Source: Eutypella sp. D-1
Taxonomy: Eukaryota > Ascomycota > Sordariomycetes > Xylariales > Diatrypaceae
Assembly: GCA_023313575.1 (NCBI GenBank)
Contig: JAJTTP010000002.1
Span: forward strand, 1,736,001 to 1,800,000
Length of the DNA: 64,000 bases
Reading direction: 5' to 3'
In this document: piece by piece, positions 12,338 to 25,195 of the stretch
How the letters are laid out: each line of letters starts with the position of its first letter
Position numbering within the stretch: position 1 is the first letter of the stretch
The notes under the pieces: generated by a model
Seen by the model: only the letters and a program-made list of their open reading frames with translations
What the model was told of the DNA's origin: nothing
Database searches by the model: none
Translations under genes and position numbers: made by a program

Positions 12338-15300
12338 ATTGGCAAGGAAAGACGAGCTACGAAGAAGGATAAACTAAAGCTGATATCGACCATCTGCTGG
12401 AACTATAACTGCGCAGTACCTATATTCTCAGCCATTACAGGGCCATTCTTTCGTTCCAGTCGTGGATTGGACTTCCTGAACATCGATGTAAGAACATAAT
12501 GGGAGTTGAACTTCTCACGGTTGCTTAGTAGGGTAATGGGATCAGTCAAGCCTATTCAACTTCGTTGGAGGAGAATACAGCGCTGGAGAGGTTGATAGGC
12601 ATCACTATTTGATTATGTATTAAGACATTGCAACTTAGATTGTTGTTCTTGACCTTGGATAAGGTCATCTACTGAGTTCAGACATCCATGGATATGTGCG
12701 TAGAGTTTTCGCCCCACCCTTGTGCAAATCACATTTTCAGGCGTAAGCCCCCTTTACCCCTATTCTCACAAGAGAATCACTAGGCTGGGGCGCTAGCAGG
12801 GACCTCACCCATCTCTAGTACACTAAATTTTCTATGACTGGATTTTGGTAGATTTTTTCGGACTGGTTGTATGTATTTAAAGATTGCTAGAAACCGGTAT
12901 TAGGGCGGTCTGACCACCATGCTGAAGACAGTCATAGCCGGTCCCAAATTTGGACCACTCTCCAACTACCTAGCAGTGACCTTCTGGCTTCCTTCTTTGT
13001 GATGTCGCCCCCTACACCGATTATGTTAAAAACTAGAATAACTTTTATTCCCAAAAAGAAAATATGCCTATCGGGCGTCGTTTCCTTTCTCGCTCTGGCA
13101 AAAACCTCCATATGCGGATCTGTAAGAGTATCATCTTACTATCTGCATTTGTGGATTCCGCTTCTGATGCAACTTGTCGGCCGCATCTCATTGGCAGGGC
13201 GGCACGACACTGCCGTGGCCTCGACGCACGGTCTAGGTAGGGTATGAAAGACTAACCTGCCTGTCACATCATCTTGGCGCCGGCTTGTCTACTCCTTTGA
13301 TATGATCGAGGCCTTATCAGTCAACGATGCTGCTGTCATTTATATAAGGGTGAGCGGAATGACTAAGCTCATATAGTAAGCTGCGTGAGAGAGAGAATGG
13401 TCACTTGCCATCATTGTCTTATATACCGATCCATTAATCCCGCCCGTTCTTTTGGGTAGGTAGGTGTCCTGATTTATCTACCTTGTCTACACACGTCGTC
13501 GCATTGCATATGGACAAGGCTAGATGGCGACCCCGCGGTGGGAAATTGCCAAATAGAGGGGATTGCCCATCCAGAAGCGATAACAACTATCCCGCATTGC
13601 CCCACAATGCACATATGTATACCGGTAGAGAAGGAAGGTTAGAAGAAATAACTATGTCAAGGGTTCGATTCGTTAATAGGTAGGTGAGCTGCGGTTAAGG
13701 CTGGCCAGCTGCCTAGGCTGTTATGGTTAAGCGCGATGGTGTGTCGTAGGTGTGCGTCGGTGTCGGTCGGCCTTTTCCGCTTCAACGTACCAACGGCGCG
13801 GACTCCCGGGACACCCTGCATGCATGCATGCAGGCATTGTATGCAGGGGCAGGCAGGGCGATTGTCCACTAGGTCGTTAGGAACTATGAACTCCTCCCTA
13901 AAACAGCCTATTGAACCGCCCTCACGTTTGCGCACGTGTCTGTAAAGTAGACACGTATTTACCGAGCGAACGTGATTGCGACCGTGACCGCGATGTCATG
14001 ATAGCCTTCCTTCGACTATTGTGCATGCATGCACTACGACGCCGTTGTATGATTCGCCTCGGGGATTCCCATCGCCTTCACCGAAGAGATAAATCACGAG
14101 CGGCGACTTCGTGGTGACCGATTTGGCAACTGGGTCTGAATGCTATCTGGTTAAATGAGGCAATTACACCTGAAAAGAGCACTTGTGGTAGATGGAGGCT
14201 CGACATAGGCAATGACGATGGAGACTGGCCATGACTTATGTGGGCAAGGGGTGAGATGCGCTTGTTATCGCTATTATATTGTCGTGTCGAACTCGCGACC
14301 CTAGAGAGCGAAGTGGCGTGGCAATTATCACAGCCCCAGGATTGGCTCTTCCTACAAGTGATTAACCCAAGCCCACATGTCTGCGGTATCAATAACGGAG
14401 CTGGGTATGTATGTATGTGAAAGAGGTATATAAGATCGATGGCAAGCTATATTTGAATCAGTGGAAATATCATAGACCAGGTGGCAGTAGAGACTTATAC
14501 TTGCATAGCCATGCCCGTTTTAGCTCCTGTTACCTAGCACCAGAGCATTTGACTGTAGAAAATCCAACTGGCCATTCCTTCGCAAGCATAGCCCGCGCAG
14601 CGGGGAAAACCATGGGCAATGCGCCTTTTGGTGCTCAAGGGTGTATTCCGACTGACAGCGAGATTTTGCCAACTGAGGGTTACCAGCAGCAGTCAATCCC
14701 GAAGTCTAATACTTCAGTTGTGGCCGGTCGGATGACTCTCGAAATACGTATGTTGAATCAAGAGGTGATGAGAACTCACGGCTGCGCCGTACAAGTGCCG
14801 GCGGCCCGGATTCGAAGAACGTGCAGACAGGCAAGAGTGGCAAAAAGGAAGGAGACAGAGGAAGGAACTTATGTCCTCGAGGCGTGTCCCGTTGGCTTCG
14901 GCCGTCGGAACTAGGAGCCGGCGAAGGAGTTGGTCGAAGTGGAGCGGGTGTGCATATGTTGACGGCTGTTTGTTGGCACCCTTTTCTCGTGATTCTTTCA
15001 CTCGAACTCGGTGCAGCCCGACTGATGGCTTATTAATCCGTGCGATAACTCAATCTTACGATCGGTGCGGGGCGGCACGCATACCGATGATCGCCGACTA
15101 ACCGTTAGACACGGCGTGTTATTCCTAGCAACGAAGATGGGGCCTCTGCGGGGACACGGTGAACGGATAATTAATCGGAGACTTCGGCACATCCTCCAGG
15201 CTGCTCGCACTTGTTCTCACTTCTTTGGCTACTTGCGCGCCTATTTTGGTTCTTCCTCAGTCGTGGGGGCGGGTTTCGGGCCTGTAATCGTCACAGGCGC

Positions 15301-16131
15301 GCAGACTGAAGACTGAGCCACTTCCTTCCGCTCGGGTAGCAATGACACGTTCAGCTAGCGAAAGGGACAGGGGGTGGGCAGGGAAAGGGAAGGGTGTTGC
15401 AAGGGTGATGACGGGGAGATCGACAGCTCCGTCAGCCCCGTCCACCGTTGTGGGGCTTGCCGCCTTACTTAGCAACCAACACGTCGGTCAGGTGGGAGAG
15501 ATCCAAGTCCCGGCCTGATATCTTTAGTAAGCTAGATTAGATACAGCACCATCCTTCGAGAAGCAGGTGAGGACCGGTTCCAGGAAAGGTGGATGGGAAA
15601 GGGTGACACTGGGGATTTGGTTACTAAAATGGAAATGGATCTCGAAATAGTAGCTCCCTTGGCGGTCACGAGTGAACTACCAAAAGCTGACTATCCATCA
15701 AAGCGCAATGTCAGGGCCATGCGGGCTAACCTAATCAGCACGAAGCGTGGATGCTTTCGCCTCTCTTATCGTTACGATGTCGCTCAGTAACATGTGTATT
15801 CGAAGAAATTCCAATTTGATTGGACCTGAAGTCCTTCAGAAGTTCTATGAAGCGATATAAACCCAAAACCACGTGTACTGCTTGTCGCAAGCGACCAAGG
15901 ATATGAAACCAGCGCCCCGAAGCCAAGCTCTAATCTTTATAACTCCCTGTTGCCTGCCGTCCCGCATCGTCGCAACCCGTCTAAGCCAATCCAAGAACGA
16001 GCACAGGTACGATAGCCAATTAGGGATCTCTAGAAGAAAGGGGCAAAGGAGTGTCGAGAAGAAATGTAAAGCAATGACCAATCCTGCGCAGATATCCTCC
16101 AACTCCAGGTACCCGTTTTCTGAACCAAGAT
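12338..16131. other. Gene-poor spacer, 3.8 kb
   Basis: No supported gene. Contains a CATGCATGCATGCAGG palindromic stretch near 13817-13832 and a 167-codon frame at 14411-14914 with no recognisable domain. Open frames overlap on both strands without coding bias I can defend. Confidence 0.5.
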
Positions 16132-16242
16132 CTAGTTGTAGCCGCTCCTGCTCCTGCCCCTAGACCCGGAGCCGCTGTCCCCAGAATCGGGTTGACCGGA
16201 GGTGTCAGGAGTGGTGGGCTGGTCGCTTCCGGTATCAGGCAT
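16132..16242 (-). CDS. Tiny hydrophilic Gly/Ser/Asp-rich protein, 36 residues
   Basis: A frame of 36 codons starting MPDTGSDQPTTPDTSGQPDS and ending in an RGRSRSGYN basic tail. It has no cysteine or hydrophobic segment and looks disordered, much like the 71-residue gene at 8996-9211. Support comes from the upstream region on the minus strand: a TATATAAG box at 16575-16582 and a probable leader intron (16380..16317, GTAGGA to AATTAG with a CTAAC branch site), with no earlier ATG that I could find in the leader. Function is unknown. It is so short that chance cannot be excluded. Confidence 0.4.
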   Translation of the reverse strand: MPDTGSDQPTTPDTSGQPDSGDSGSGSRGRSRSGYN

Positions 16243-16316
16243 CTTGGATGTGGTGTAGAAGAGATTCAAAAGACGTGACTACAGAAGTAAGTTATGTATG
16301 TCTATGTGAAGTGAAC

Positions 16317-16380
16317 CTAATTGCCGGTAGTTAGCAGAAGTGCCGATTTAATCCTCGAGCAGGGGTCAGGCGGGTCCTAC
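16317..16380 (-). other. Probable 5' UTR intron of the 36-residue gene
   Basis: Minus strand: donor GTAGGA, branch-like GCTAACTAC and acceptor AATTAG, 64 bp, lying between the TATA box and the ATG at 16242. Confidence 0.35.
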
Positions 16381-16574
16381 CGAGAATGCTTCGTTGATGA
16401 CTCTCAGCAGTTCGACTTCTAAAGTGGAAGCTATCCGATGAAAGTACAGTTGTGGGTGGAATGAGTAGCCAAAGCTCTTTGTGGAGGAGTGTGTGTAGAT
16501 GTGCTTTTTTGGAGAACTAGAAGGCGGATGAGTGATGAATGAAAAGACTTATTTCCTAGTCGATGGGGAGACAG

Positions 16575-16582
16575 CTTATATA
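16575..16582 (-). promoter_or_regulatory. TATA box of the 36-residue gene
   Basis: TATATAAG on the minus strand, about 335 bp upstream of the ATG; the distance fits a leader containing a 64-bp intron. Confidence 0.45.
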
Positions 16583-18439
16583 CTGCTGGAGGATAGGATT
16601 AGAGAAGAATTAGAAGCTGGTGCCTTGAGATTGACGTTGCATATGTTTGAGTATCACCTCTTTCGGTAAGCTTCAGGCACTGCCTCAGCCCTATGGCTGG
16701 ATCCTGCCGGACCCCCCCCCCCCATGACTCCATGGGTCGATGAAGGACCCGGAAGGATTAGGAGAGAACCGAGATGTAGGGGAGGTTCGCTCTCTGCTTC
16801 CCCTTCTGGATAGTATAATAAGATTGGACCCAAGCAATGAAGAGGCACGGCGATAGTGTATAGGCGTGTGTATAAGTCAACGTCTCCTCGGACTTGCAGG
16901 GTCTTCATCTCAGGAGTCAGCGTGAAAGGTTCAGCGATGATGATTAGACAGTCCCGACGGGCCTGGAAGATGACCACTTGGCCACTCTTGAGTTTGTATG
17001 TCGGCGTTACATGATTGAGATGATTGTGCGAGGGTCGGTGCCTATACAAGCGGCGAGAGAGCATTGGCACGGCAGTCAAGGACTTGTGAAACCTTAACGT
17101 CGTGCGAAATTTGCGGACTGGACTGGTATAGTAGCTCCAAGGATTTAGGGAACGCGCGTATAGGTAGTGTTGGTATTCATGACCGCATCTACCAGCGAGC
17201 CTGCGGCACGGATTCCTGTCGCGGAAGCGAGAATTGCTCATGGCGGGATTCCGGTCACCATGTAGGCATTGGGTGCGCATGAAACTGGACTATCAGCAGT
17301 TGTTGGATGGGCACACAGTCTCCCTGCAGCAACTTCGCCACTTGACCACTCAAGAGAGATTGCAAGCTATAACGAGGTATAGCTTCGTTACTAGGTAAGT
17401 CGAGGATATTCGAGAGATGTTAGCTCTATGAAGTGACACCCTATGTCGGCGGGACCGAATCAAGGGGCCGAACCAGGGGCGGGCCGTAAAACGCCGCATG
17501 CGCCGCCTCGTTGTTGATACAGGGCTGAGATAACATGTTGATGAGTAGGCACTTGTTTGACAGAGGAATACCATCGTGTAATGACATGCATGTTCTAGAG
17601 CCTCGAAGATAGTTGCCGTTCATGTCACAGACATCTCGGTCAACGACCAAGCAAAGCTGAAGACTGAAGAAGGAGGTCGCACAAGGCACCTGATAGGATT
17701 AACAGACGCACGTCTCTGCCTTGTCCGACCAACTTTGATGGACATAGGGCGCCTATCGCGGCCCCAACCGTAGCAGTGAAAACGCTGCTGCTCGTTTTGT
17801 GACCCCTGCTCCGTTTCGAGTAGCATGGAATACACAAAGTATGAAGTATCAGCGCACCGTACAAGAAAATGAGCGCATTTACTTACTTACTATGGTACAT
17901 TTGGGGGAAAGGGGCTCACGAGAGTAATGGATCCGTAATGTACTCTATTTAATACCTTTGGTAGGTAGGTATCCTTAGGTAGGTATATTGTATACAGCTA
18001 AAACCCATACGATGCTCTTAAAATCTTACCTAATCGGGATTTTGTTGTAGATCTGCACCACATAGTAAGGTGCTTACAGGACTCCAAGGACACTCGGCTG
18101 GTCGTTTTTGGACCATGTTTAATGTCGCAAGTTGCGGCGTTCAAACGGGGAGGGAAACGTCCTTGGTGAGTAAGGATTTGTGAGATTGAAGTTTGAACTC
18201 CGTCGATACTTTCAAGTTTCCAACTTTTGCCTGTTTCTGTGGCGTAGTTGGGTGTACCCACTGTACCTGAAGAAGTACCTTCCAGCCTTCAGGCTGTATT
18301 TGATGGCCCCGGTGCCAACTCTGGAGGTGACTAGGTACATATACCCCGTGTAACCTGGCCATAGCGGAGGGATTGATGAATATGGGATAGAGTGGGGTGC
18401 TAAAAGGTGGAGAAGTACCTTGCATGAAGGTTAAATCGG

Positions 18440-18545
18440 GACGATACCTAGGTAGGTTAGGTCTGATGGGCTGGGTGTAGGTACCTTTGTACTTACTAAT
18501 TACCTAGGTATATACAATGTGTGTACCTAGGTACCTAGGCCATAG
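18440..18545. repeat. Cluster of TACCTAGGTA palindromes
   Basis: TACCTAGGTAGG at 18445-18456, TACCTAGGTA at 18501-18510 and TACCTAGGTACCTAGG at 18524-18539. Related GGTAGGTA copies occur near 17961-17990, 39028-39060, 39845-39860, 44654-44665 and 61914-61926, always between genes. Confidence 0.7.
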
Positions 18546-21500
18546 TTAGTTCCTACCCAGGTGTGGCTGAAGACACCGGCTACCTAAGTACTACGTAAAG
18601 ATATTAAGGTCCCCTATTTACAAAGCTATCTACCTGGGCTGGAGGTTGTCGAGCTCAGCTTTACAACTTATAAGTTCCTGAGTATACGATAACTCTCGCA
18701 TTCTGATATACGAAAGAGACTTGCTTAATTAACAGTTACCTAAGTAGATGCCTTGTTCTACGTTTGGGGGCGTAAGCCACAGATGCGGGAGAGACGGGAA
18801 CCATGCAACATTCATGGATTTACGGGCAGGGGCGAGCCATGCGACGGCGCTACTAGGTCCAATTAGATAGGAAACATTTTTTCTGTTATAGCTACATACT
18901 TGATCATTTACGAAGTACTTGTAGTACGTCTTACCCAGGGCTGTCAGGGTGGTAGTACATGGGTCGCTCAAAAAGGATCACCACTGACCACTTACCACCA
19001 CCACCCACCATTTCATTCTTCATTATCCTCCATCCCTCGTTTTACAGGTATCGATTAAGCCTCGCCGAAAACACTTCTTTATCTGTCCGTACTATTCTTT
19101 TTTCGAACTACAACGACTCATCTGGCTACTGCTTGATCGACTACATGCTTACTTGCCTATGTAGGTAGACTAGCCTAAGCGTCCAGTATAAGAGTATTCT
19201 TCAGCATGGTGGCCTGGACCAAAAAGGGGGCGGATACCTACCAACAACACCACGCAACAGGATATCTGTTCGCCCGCACTATCACACAATGTACCATGTA
19301 ACGCCATTGCTCTATTTGCAGGGTCATGTCTTTTTCCCTATATTTTCTGTTAATAATGTTTTCCTAACCAGCCAGACTGGCCACCTACCCACGTGGTATG
19401 CTGACTTGGTATCTTATACCAAGACCAAGCCGTGTTACACGCGATCCCGATATGTGTGTAATTATGGCCAATGAGATTGACCAAATATGCTGTTTGATCA
19501 CTAGAATCAGTCCCGAATTAAATCTTTATCCAATCAAGATGGAGAATGGATACTTTCGAAGAGGATACAGATAGTTGCGTTATCGCATCGTAGCAACGCG
19601 GCGCGCCCGGAGGCGAAACATGGTGCATGTTAGGAACTGCCAGCCTCCCTTTTCAGCTATAGTGCCTCATTAACAACAATTCATTGCTACATGAAGCGGG
19701 GGACCAGGTCCTTGGAGAAGCTCGTCACATGCATGTGGGGATCGATCTTCTCATGTTCTTGAATTCTATTCTTGGCATGTGAAATTGTCTGTCGTAATCT
19801 AATAGGGCCGGTGTGTGGTCAATTTCGTTATATGGTATGCCTATTCCCTAGAACGAGGGCAAGGGCCTTCGCAAATGCCGTGCCGGGCGCATCATACAGT
19901 CTGCTGGCCGAACTACGTGGATTCCTGACGAAGTCTCCCGACCAAAGAGGCTACAATACCCATCAGGGAATATAAGTCTCGACGTCATTCACCACTCACA
20001 TGTTTTAGATCCGGCTAGGCACCGAAAACCTGCTAATGGACATGGGAATCCTCCAACCCTAACGGCAATCTATCCAATGGCTGTTCAGAGTGCGAAATAG
20101 AACGAGCCGACTTTGCTGCAGCTGTGGTGTTGCATTACCTGCATGCAGATACTCCAACGCGTCTAACTTCGTATCAGCACGAACGATTGCGGTTCGACAA
20201 TGGCACCGCGAATGACAGATGGGTACGAGAAGGGAAATCTGCCTTGTGGCACCTTGGCGGATTGGCCTAGGAGCGATCAGCGCTCGCGTCTACGGTCGCC
20301 AACGGATGAGGGAAGCAGCAGAAGAGGGTTTACCATGCCTTTGTAGCGTTGCACTGCATCGGCTGGGCGACAAATTGGGAGCTTGTTTCCCTGCTCATTG
20401 TTATGATTGCTGGCCCCTAGGAATATTCAGAAACCCCTTTTCTGAGCCTGTGTTTCGCGACAGGGCTATAGCACCCTCCAGACCTTCATTAGTCAGTCCT
20501 GCGGATTACGTCGTATTAACGAGTCAGCATAAGTCTGACTTGGCATTAGGGAAGTGTCACCATCCCGTCCTTTGTCAGACGATTAACGGAGTCTACTGCA
20601 ATATCAGAACTCCATAGGACTGGTATATCTAGAAAGTAAAGATCACACATTGCTGGATGCGGTCGCTGAAATGCATGATTACGACCAATCGCGATATGGG
20701 GCCAATCTAGGCTCCCCCATCGTTCGATTCCATCGGGCAGGACTATACTTCGCTAAATATACAACGAACAAGATATGAAATTTACAGAGCCGCATTAAGC
20801 ATGTCTTTCGCGGAAGCCTCTTAGAATCACCCATGGCTTGGCCACAGGGGGCGCTGCTTAGGTGCTTATGGGCTTCATAGAAATGGCATGAAGGAGTTGC
20901 ATTAGCTTATGAAACATTGAGAGGCAACAATGCTCTGCTGTCGGTCAGTTCAGATCAAATACCATTGTCCCATCCTCATAGAGGCTAGCTGCACAGCTCT
21001 TTCGTATCTTAGAAGGCGACTCATTCAGGATGATGACGTTCGCCGTACCTCATTGGGTTGCAATCTCTCGCGATCCAAGGGTAGTAATCCAGGCCGATAT
21101 TTCCACAAGAGACGAGATTGTCCATACCCCGACGACTCGTACGCGCGGCTTTGCTGAATCTAATCCATTGTCTCCTCGATTCGAGTTGAGCTTGAGAGTT
21201 GACTTCCACCGAAGCTTCAGCAGGCCACCAATTAAAACTAGATTCCCAGCCCGCAGATGTGCGCTCCCTGAAGGAATTGCATCTGACCAAGGACATGAAG
21301 TAGCAATAGAGATGTTCTACTCTTAACTTACCTATGCCTTCAAAGGTTCTACACATACATTTTAGTCCTTGGTAGCAAATCATTCCTAGCACGTTCCTAT
21401 CCTAATCACAGGTCCACATCATCTTGATGAGGTTATAAAAGATTGCACCACGACACAACCTCATTAGCATTCCTATGTAGGATGTCGATGTCTCATCGAG

Positions 21501-22160
21501 GTCTATTAGGTAGATCTAGGAGGAGGAACCAGTCAATACGAGCGAATCAAGCTCAATGGTCTATATTACTTGCATTCATCATTCGAGAGCACCTGTATAG
21601 GGCTGTGTCTCCTTGTTCGAAGACATTCAGAACAAGATAAAGGGTGCTTCCCGTATACTAGAGTACCAACCAATAGGTGTGTTGAGTGAGTGCCAAATGG
21701 GAGGAGTTCATGCTGCCCAACTTAACCACACAGCCAGGGCGATCTTCCCGCCTCCTCCGTGGCAGGCGACACCGCCTTGCACCATCACTCTCATGTTGCG
21801 AGGCTTTCTCAGCACATCCTCTCGTCATTATCTCCTTAACATCTATACCCCACCTTTCGGCCCCGAAGCTAACTTTCGGGAGTTGGTGACTTGCCAGGTT
21901 AGCAATATGACATGGTTAAGAAGCTAGGTTTATCAGGAAATTATTTTCAATCCCCATAGACGTCGGCATCTGCTTCCATGCGCATTGCATCTGAAGGCTA
22001 TGCGTACCTACATGAATATCGAGCCTCAACCCGTTGGCCAGATGAGTCAGGTCTGAAGCCAACTCGTCACGTATCAGGATGGGGCCAAAATGCGAGGCCG
22101 CCCACAGTATGACGTGAATCGACCTGCGGCGGCGACCTGCCTGCCTAAACTTCGAATAGA

Positions 22161-22192
22161 CCCCCCCCCCCCCCCCCAAAAAAAAAAAAAAA
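22161..22192. repeat. C17 followed directly by A15
   Basis: Two adjoining homopolymers in intergenic DNA. No retroelement is visible beside the A tract. Confidence 0.85.
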
Positions 22193-23269
22193 TCTCCACT
22201 ATCTTGCCGTGCAGTCACTCCAACCCGAGCATCCCGTATAAATGCCGAAGTCCTTAGAATAGAATATCAAATGAAGGAGGATGGTCATGGAGGTGGGGAA
22301 GGGAAGGCATATGGTTCCGTCTCGAGGCATCAGGGATGCAGCCCACACGAGGCTGACGGCTGCGGGCCCGGACGGCGGGCTTAGGTTGATTAGTTGCAGG
22401 TCAGGTGGGCTATACCCGCTAGGCCGTGCAATAAGCTGACCTGCTGGGGATCCGGGTTTTCGGAATCGCTAACTTGTTCTACCTAAATTAGCCGGTTCCT
22501 GCATGTCACGGAAAAATATATTTATAATTCCCATCAGTGAAATCTTCCATGTCCATACAATGTACTGGCCCCCGCCCCTGCCTCACCCCATGTCGTGTTT
22601 TCCTTTAGCGTGTGTGCTTAGGGGTTCTAGAAATACTGAGGAACGAGAAAAAAGGGGGGGGGCCGAGGATAGTGGGGTCCAACCCCTAAATTGCTTGGCG
22701 GCCTTGCAACCCCTTAAAATAAAAGTCCAATGCATCGAGTGAGGTATCGACAGTGAACACCACGTAGAGGCCTGCGATTTTTAACGGCCGCGTGTACTCG
22801 GCGCGATCTAGGCACTTCACCGTGTTCGGGGATTGAGATATAAAATGCCAGCCGCGCACGGAAGGCAAAGGGGGCCGCCGAGCAGGTCACTGTAAAAGTC
22901 TCAATGTAGCGGGAGGGAGCTTCGCTTCCCCATTAGGAGATATTTACATAGAGCCTATTAAATTCCAGGACGCTATATATGCGAGGACGACGTCCTACCA
23001 TCTCTGCGGACTTCGAAGCCCAGTTACCGTCACGATGCACGTCCAACTAGGACCCGGGGGTGCTGCGTTCTCTCTACTTGCCTGGCTCCTGTCTCTCCAC
23101 GTTCCAGCTCCTGCCGAACCGCCCGATGAATGTTCAAATTTTTCCTTCTAGCTCCTAGCCATATTCTCCCTGTCTTAGCAATTTCGTCTCCTGTTAGTAG
23201 TTTTTTAGTATCCTAGCCCTTCGCCTGACCCTCGCATCTACTAAGTTTTCTTCATAAGTCTTATCACTT

Positions 23270-24480
23270 GCGCGATCTCAATGGGACCACCTATTATAAT
23301 CAGCTTATTGTCGCCTACTTACGTCACGGGACCGAGGCGCGACAGACCGTTATTTGTGAGTCCCTTGCTGACGGGCGACACATTCATGGCGTCGAGTGTA
23401 GGCGCGTAGGTCGGCGCCGGGCGGATAAGCTGAATAGGGCCAGTCCCAAAATCAAGCATGATAATGAGAATAGTGGTCGCTAGAAGGCTAAAGGCGTAGA
23501 TACGCAGATACGCCATAACCGTACCGGGCAAGAAGTATGTCTTGCGCCAGAAGCCGAATTCCTCGGCACCGTTTTGGTCAACACGACGCTAGTGGCAAAA
23601 CAGACCCTCACCACCAGAGAGTACTCAGCTACCCTAACATCCTTGAGGACTGGGTGAACAGCCAGTGCGCGTATGATATAGTACATCAGGTCATTTTATT
23701 CATTATTACCAAAGTGCCGTGCGTTGTGCCTTTCTAGAACTCCATGACCGAAGTACTCCAATCATCCTTGTCCTAACCATGTATGATCAAGTGCGAAAAG
23801 GAGGGTGGTGCCATATTCACGTCACGGCCACAGAGATAGAGAGGTGAATGCTGTATGAATGCCACCTCCGCTGATACTCTTAGTAAATCCGGCATGGGCG
23901 CGCGCCTCGCGTCATTGAATGGGAAAGGCAGCAGCATCCAGGTACTGCTCCCACTTGGACGGGTCCTCGAGGTATTTTGAGCAGAAACAAGCATTTCAAA
24001 GCCAAGAGCGCCCACTTACTCTTCTGTAGGGCGCATATTCCTATCTCTGTCTCGGAGCTCATTGAAGTTTTCCATCTTATCTTGGGTCAAGGCCATCTCT
24101 ATAGCAGTTCACCGGAGGCTTTATTGCTCCACTCATTTCCGAGGTGAAGGCATCCCCTGGGGATCGATTGAGCCCAGTGCATGATGAAGTTAGCGACACT
24201 TGTCTGGTTTCTGGAAAGGTTTAAGACGGAGCGCCTCCTCGTAGAGGCAGAGGACCTCCCCGATGTTCTGCCTGTGATGTCTGATCGTAAACGGTGATAA
24301 GCTCGAGTTCCCAATTCCGGCGCACAGATGATGCGCACCCAGGCACGGAGGTGGAGACTCTGACTATAGGATGTCATCGCAGCAGCGTACCAGTGGGTAC
24401 ACCCGTATTGCATGTTGGTGAAGTACGGCTGTTTTAGTTTCGTAGGCCAGTTCCGATGTGAATCCATCCCGGCATTTTGC
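23270..24480 (-). pseudogene. Decayed protein-coding remnant(s), family unknown
   Basis: On the minus strand, 23531..23319 and the overlapping 23686..23480 read like fragments of a membrane protein (GFWRKTYFLPGTVMAYLRIY, then a hydrophobic helix ALLATTILIIML-like and a LIRPAPTYAP stretch) with a GTAAGT donor after the last codon. Between 24480 and 23880, short coding-like pieces (GEVLCLYEEALRLKPFQKPD; KYLEDPSKWEQYLDAAAFP) lie in different frames with stops between them. I cannot name the families. The pattern suggests mutated gene copies, perhaps two unrelated ones, but it could be chance. Confidence 0.25.
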
Positions 24481-25195
24481 AGACACGCCTAGCACCTGGA
24501 CTGCTGCCCCATCGCCGAATTGATGTAGCCGTTTATTCAGCTGCCAATATCTGTGTTGAGGGACTCTAAGTTTGGCTGAGCCACGATATGCGACGCTGTG
24601 GCAGGATGGCCTAAACGCCTTCTAGCAGAGTCACTCCCCATGCGGGGCATATCGGCTAGTTTTAGATGCATCTAACACCCGTAGGCCCGGGCCCAGAGCA
24701 TCCGTTAAGAGGCATTATCACGATGCATGACGCGGTAAATATCGACTCAAGCGTAATTACCACCGATAGTAGAGCTTGAAAATAGTGCCCGAGCAGAGTA
24801 ATTAATGTCATTAGAGGTCTCGATTAGAGGAATCGAGCCGAACCTAGCGCAACGAACACCGTACGCTGTCCGCAAGCGCGAATAGGCCCACGCGATGAGT
24901 CTCCGATCGTGTTTCCAGTCGTGGATTTAAAGCCTCAGAGTTTGCTGACATGGCGTATATAATATGTTCAGCCACAACCTGGTGTGTCCAGGGGTAGAGA
25001 CTGACGAACCAGTCGAAATGGACCACGATTTCGAGCAGGTTACATCGCGGCTGTTCCACAGAAGCCCGACATCGCGCTGCAGCAGACACCTCATGTAGGC
25101 TGTGGAGTGTGTTGCTTGTACTAGATTCCCTTCGTCAAATTCCTGTCTCTCACGTTCTTTCGAGTATTATACATTCATACATTCATTGACTCGCT

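Larger units (their letters stand above)
16583..25195. other. Large gene-poor region, 8.6 kb, with coding-like relics
   Basis: No intact gene found. It has a C12 run (16712-16723), TACCTAGGTA/GGTAGGTA clusters (17955-18000 and 18440-18545) and a C17A15 tract (22161-22192). Short stretches read like eroded protein-coding sequence, notably around 20200-20260 on plus and 23320-23690 and 23880-24470 on minus, interrupted by stops and frame changes. The frame at 16654-17280 (minus, 209 codons) has no recognisable domain. Confidence 0.5.

Noticed and set aside
13655..13685. tRNA-like B box GGTTCGATTC
   Set aside because: No matching A box, acceptor stem or anticodon arm can be folded around it.
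14411..14914. 167-residue plus-strand frame
   Set aside because: No motif, signal peptide or splice partners; flanking DNA looks non-coding.
16654..17280. 208-residue minus-strand frame
   Set aside because: No recognisable domain, basic and His/Arg-rich start, a poly-Gly stretch from a C12 run, and no leader signals. It may be chance, though its length keeps it marginal.
20219..20617. 132-residue plus-strand frame
   Set aside because: Another frame just upstream reads more protein-like (HERLRFDNGTANDRWVREGK) but soon hits stops; at best a relic, so neither was annotated as a gene.
22161..22192. C17A15 tract as a retroelement poly-A tail
   Set aside because: No reverse transcriptase, target duplication or other retroelement sequence is visible next to it.
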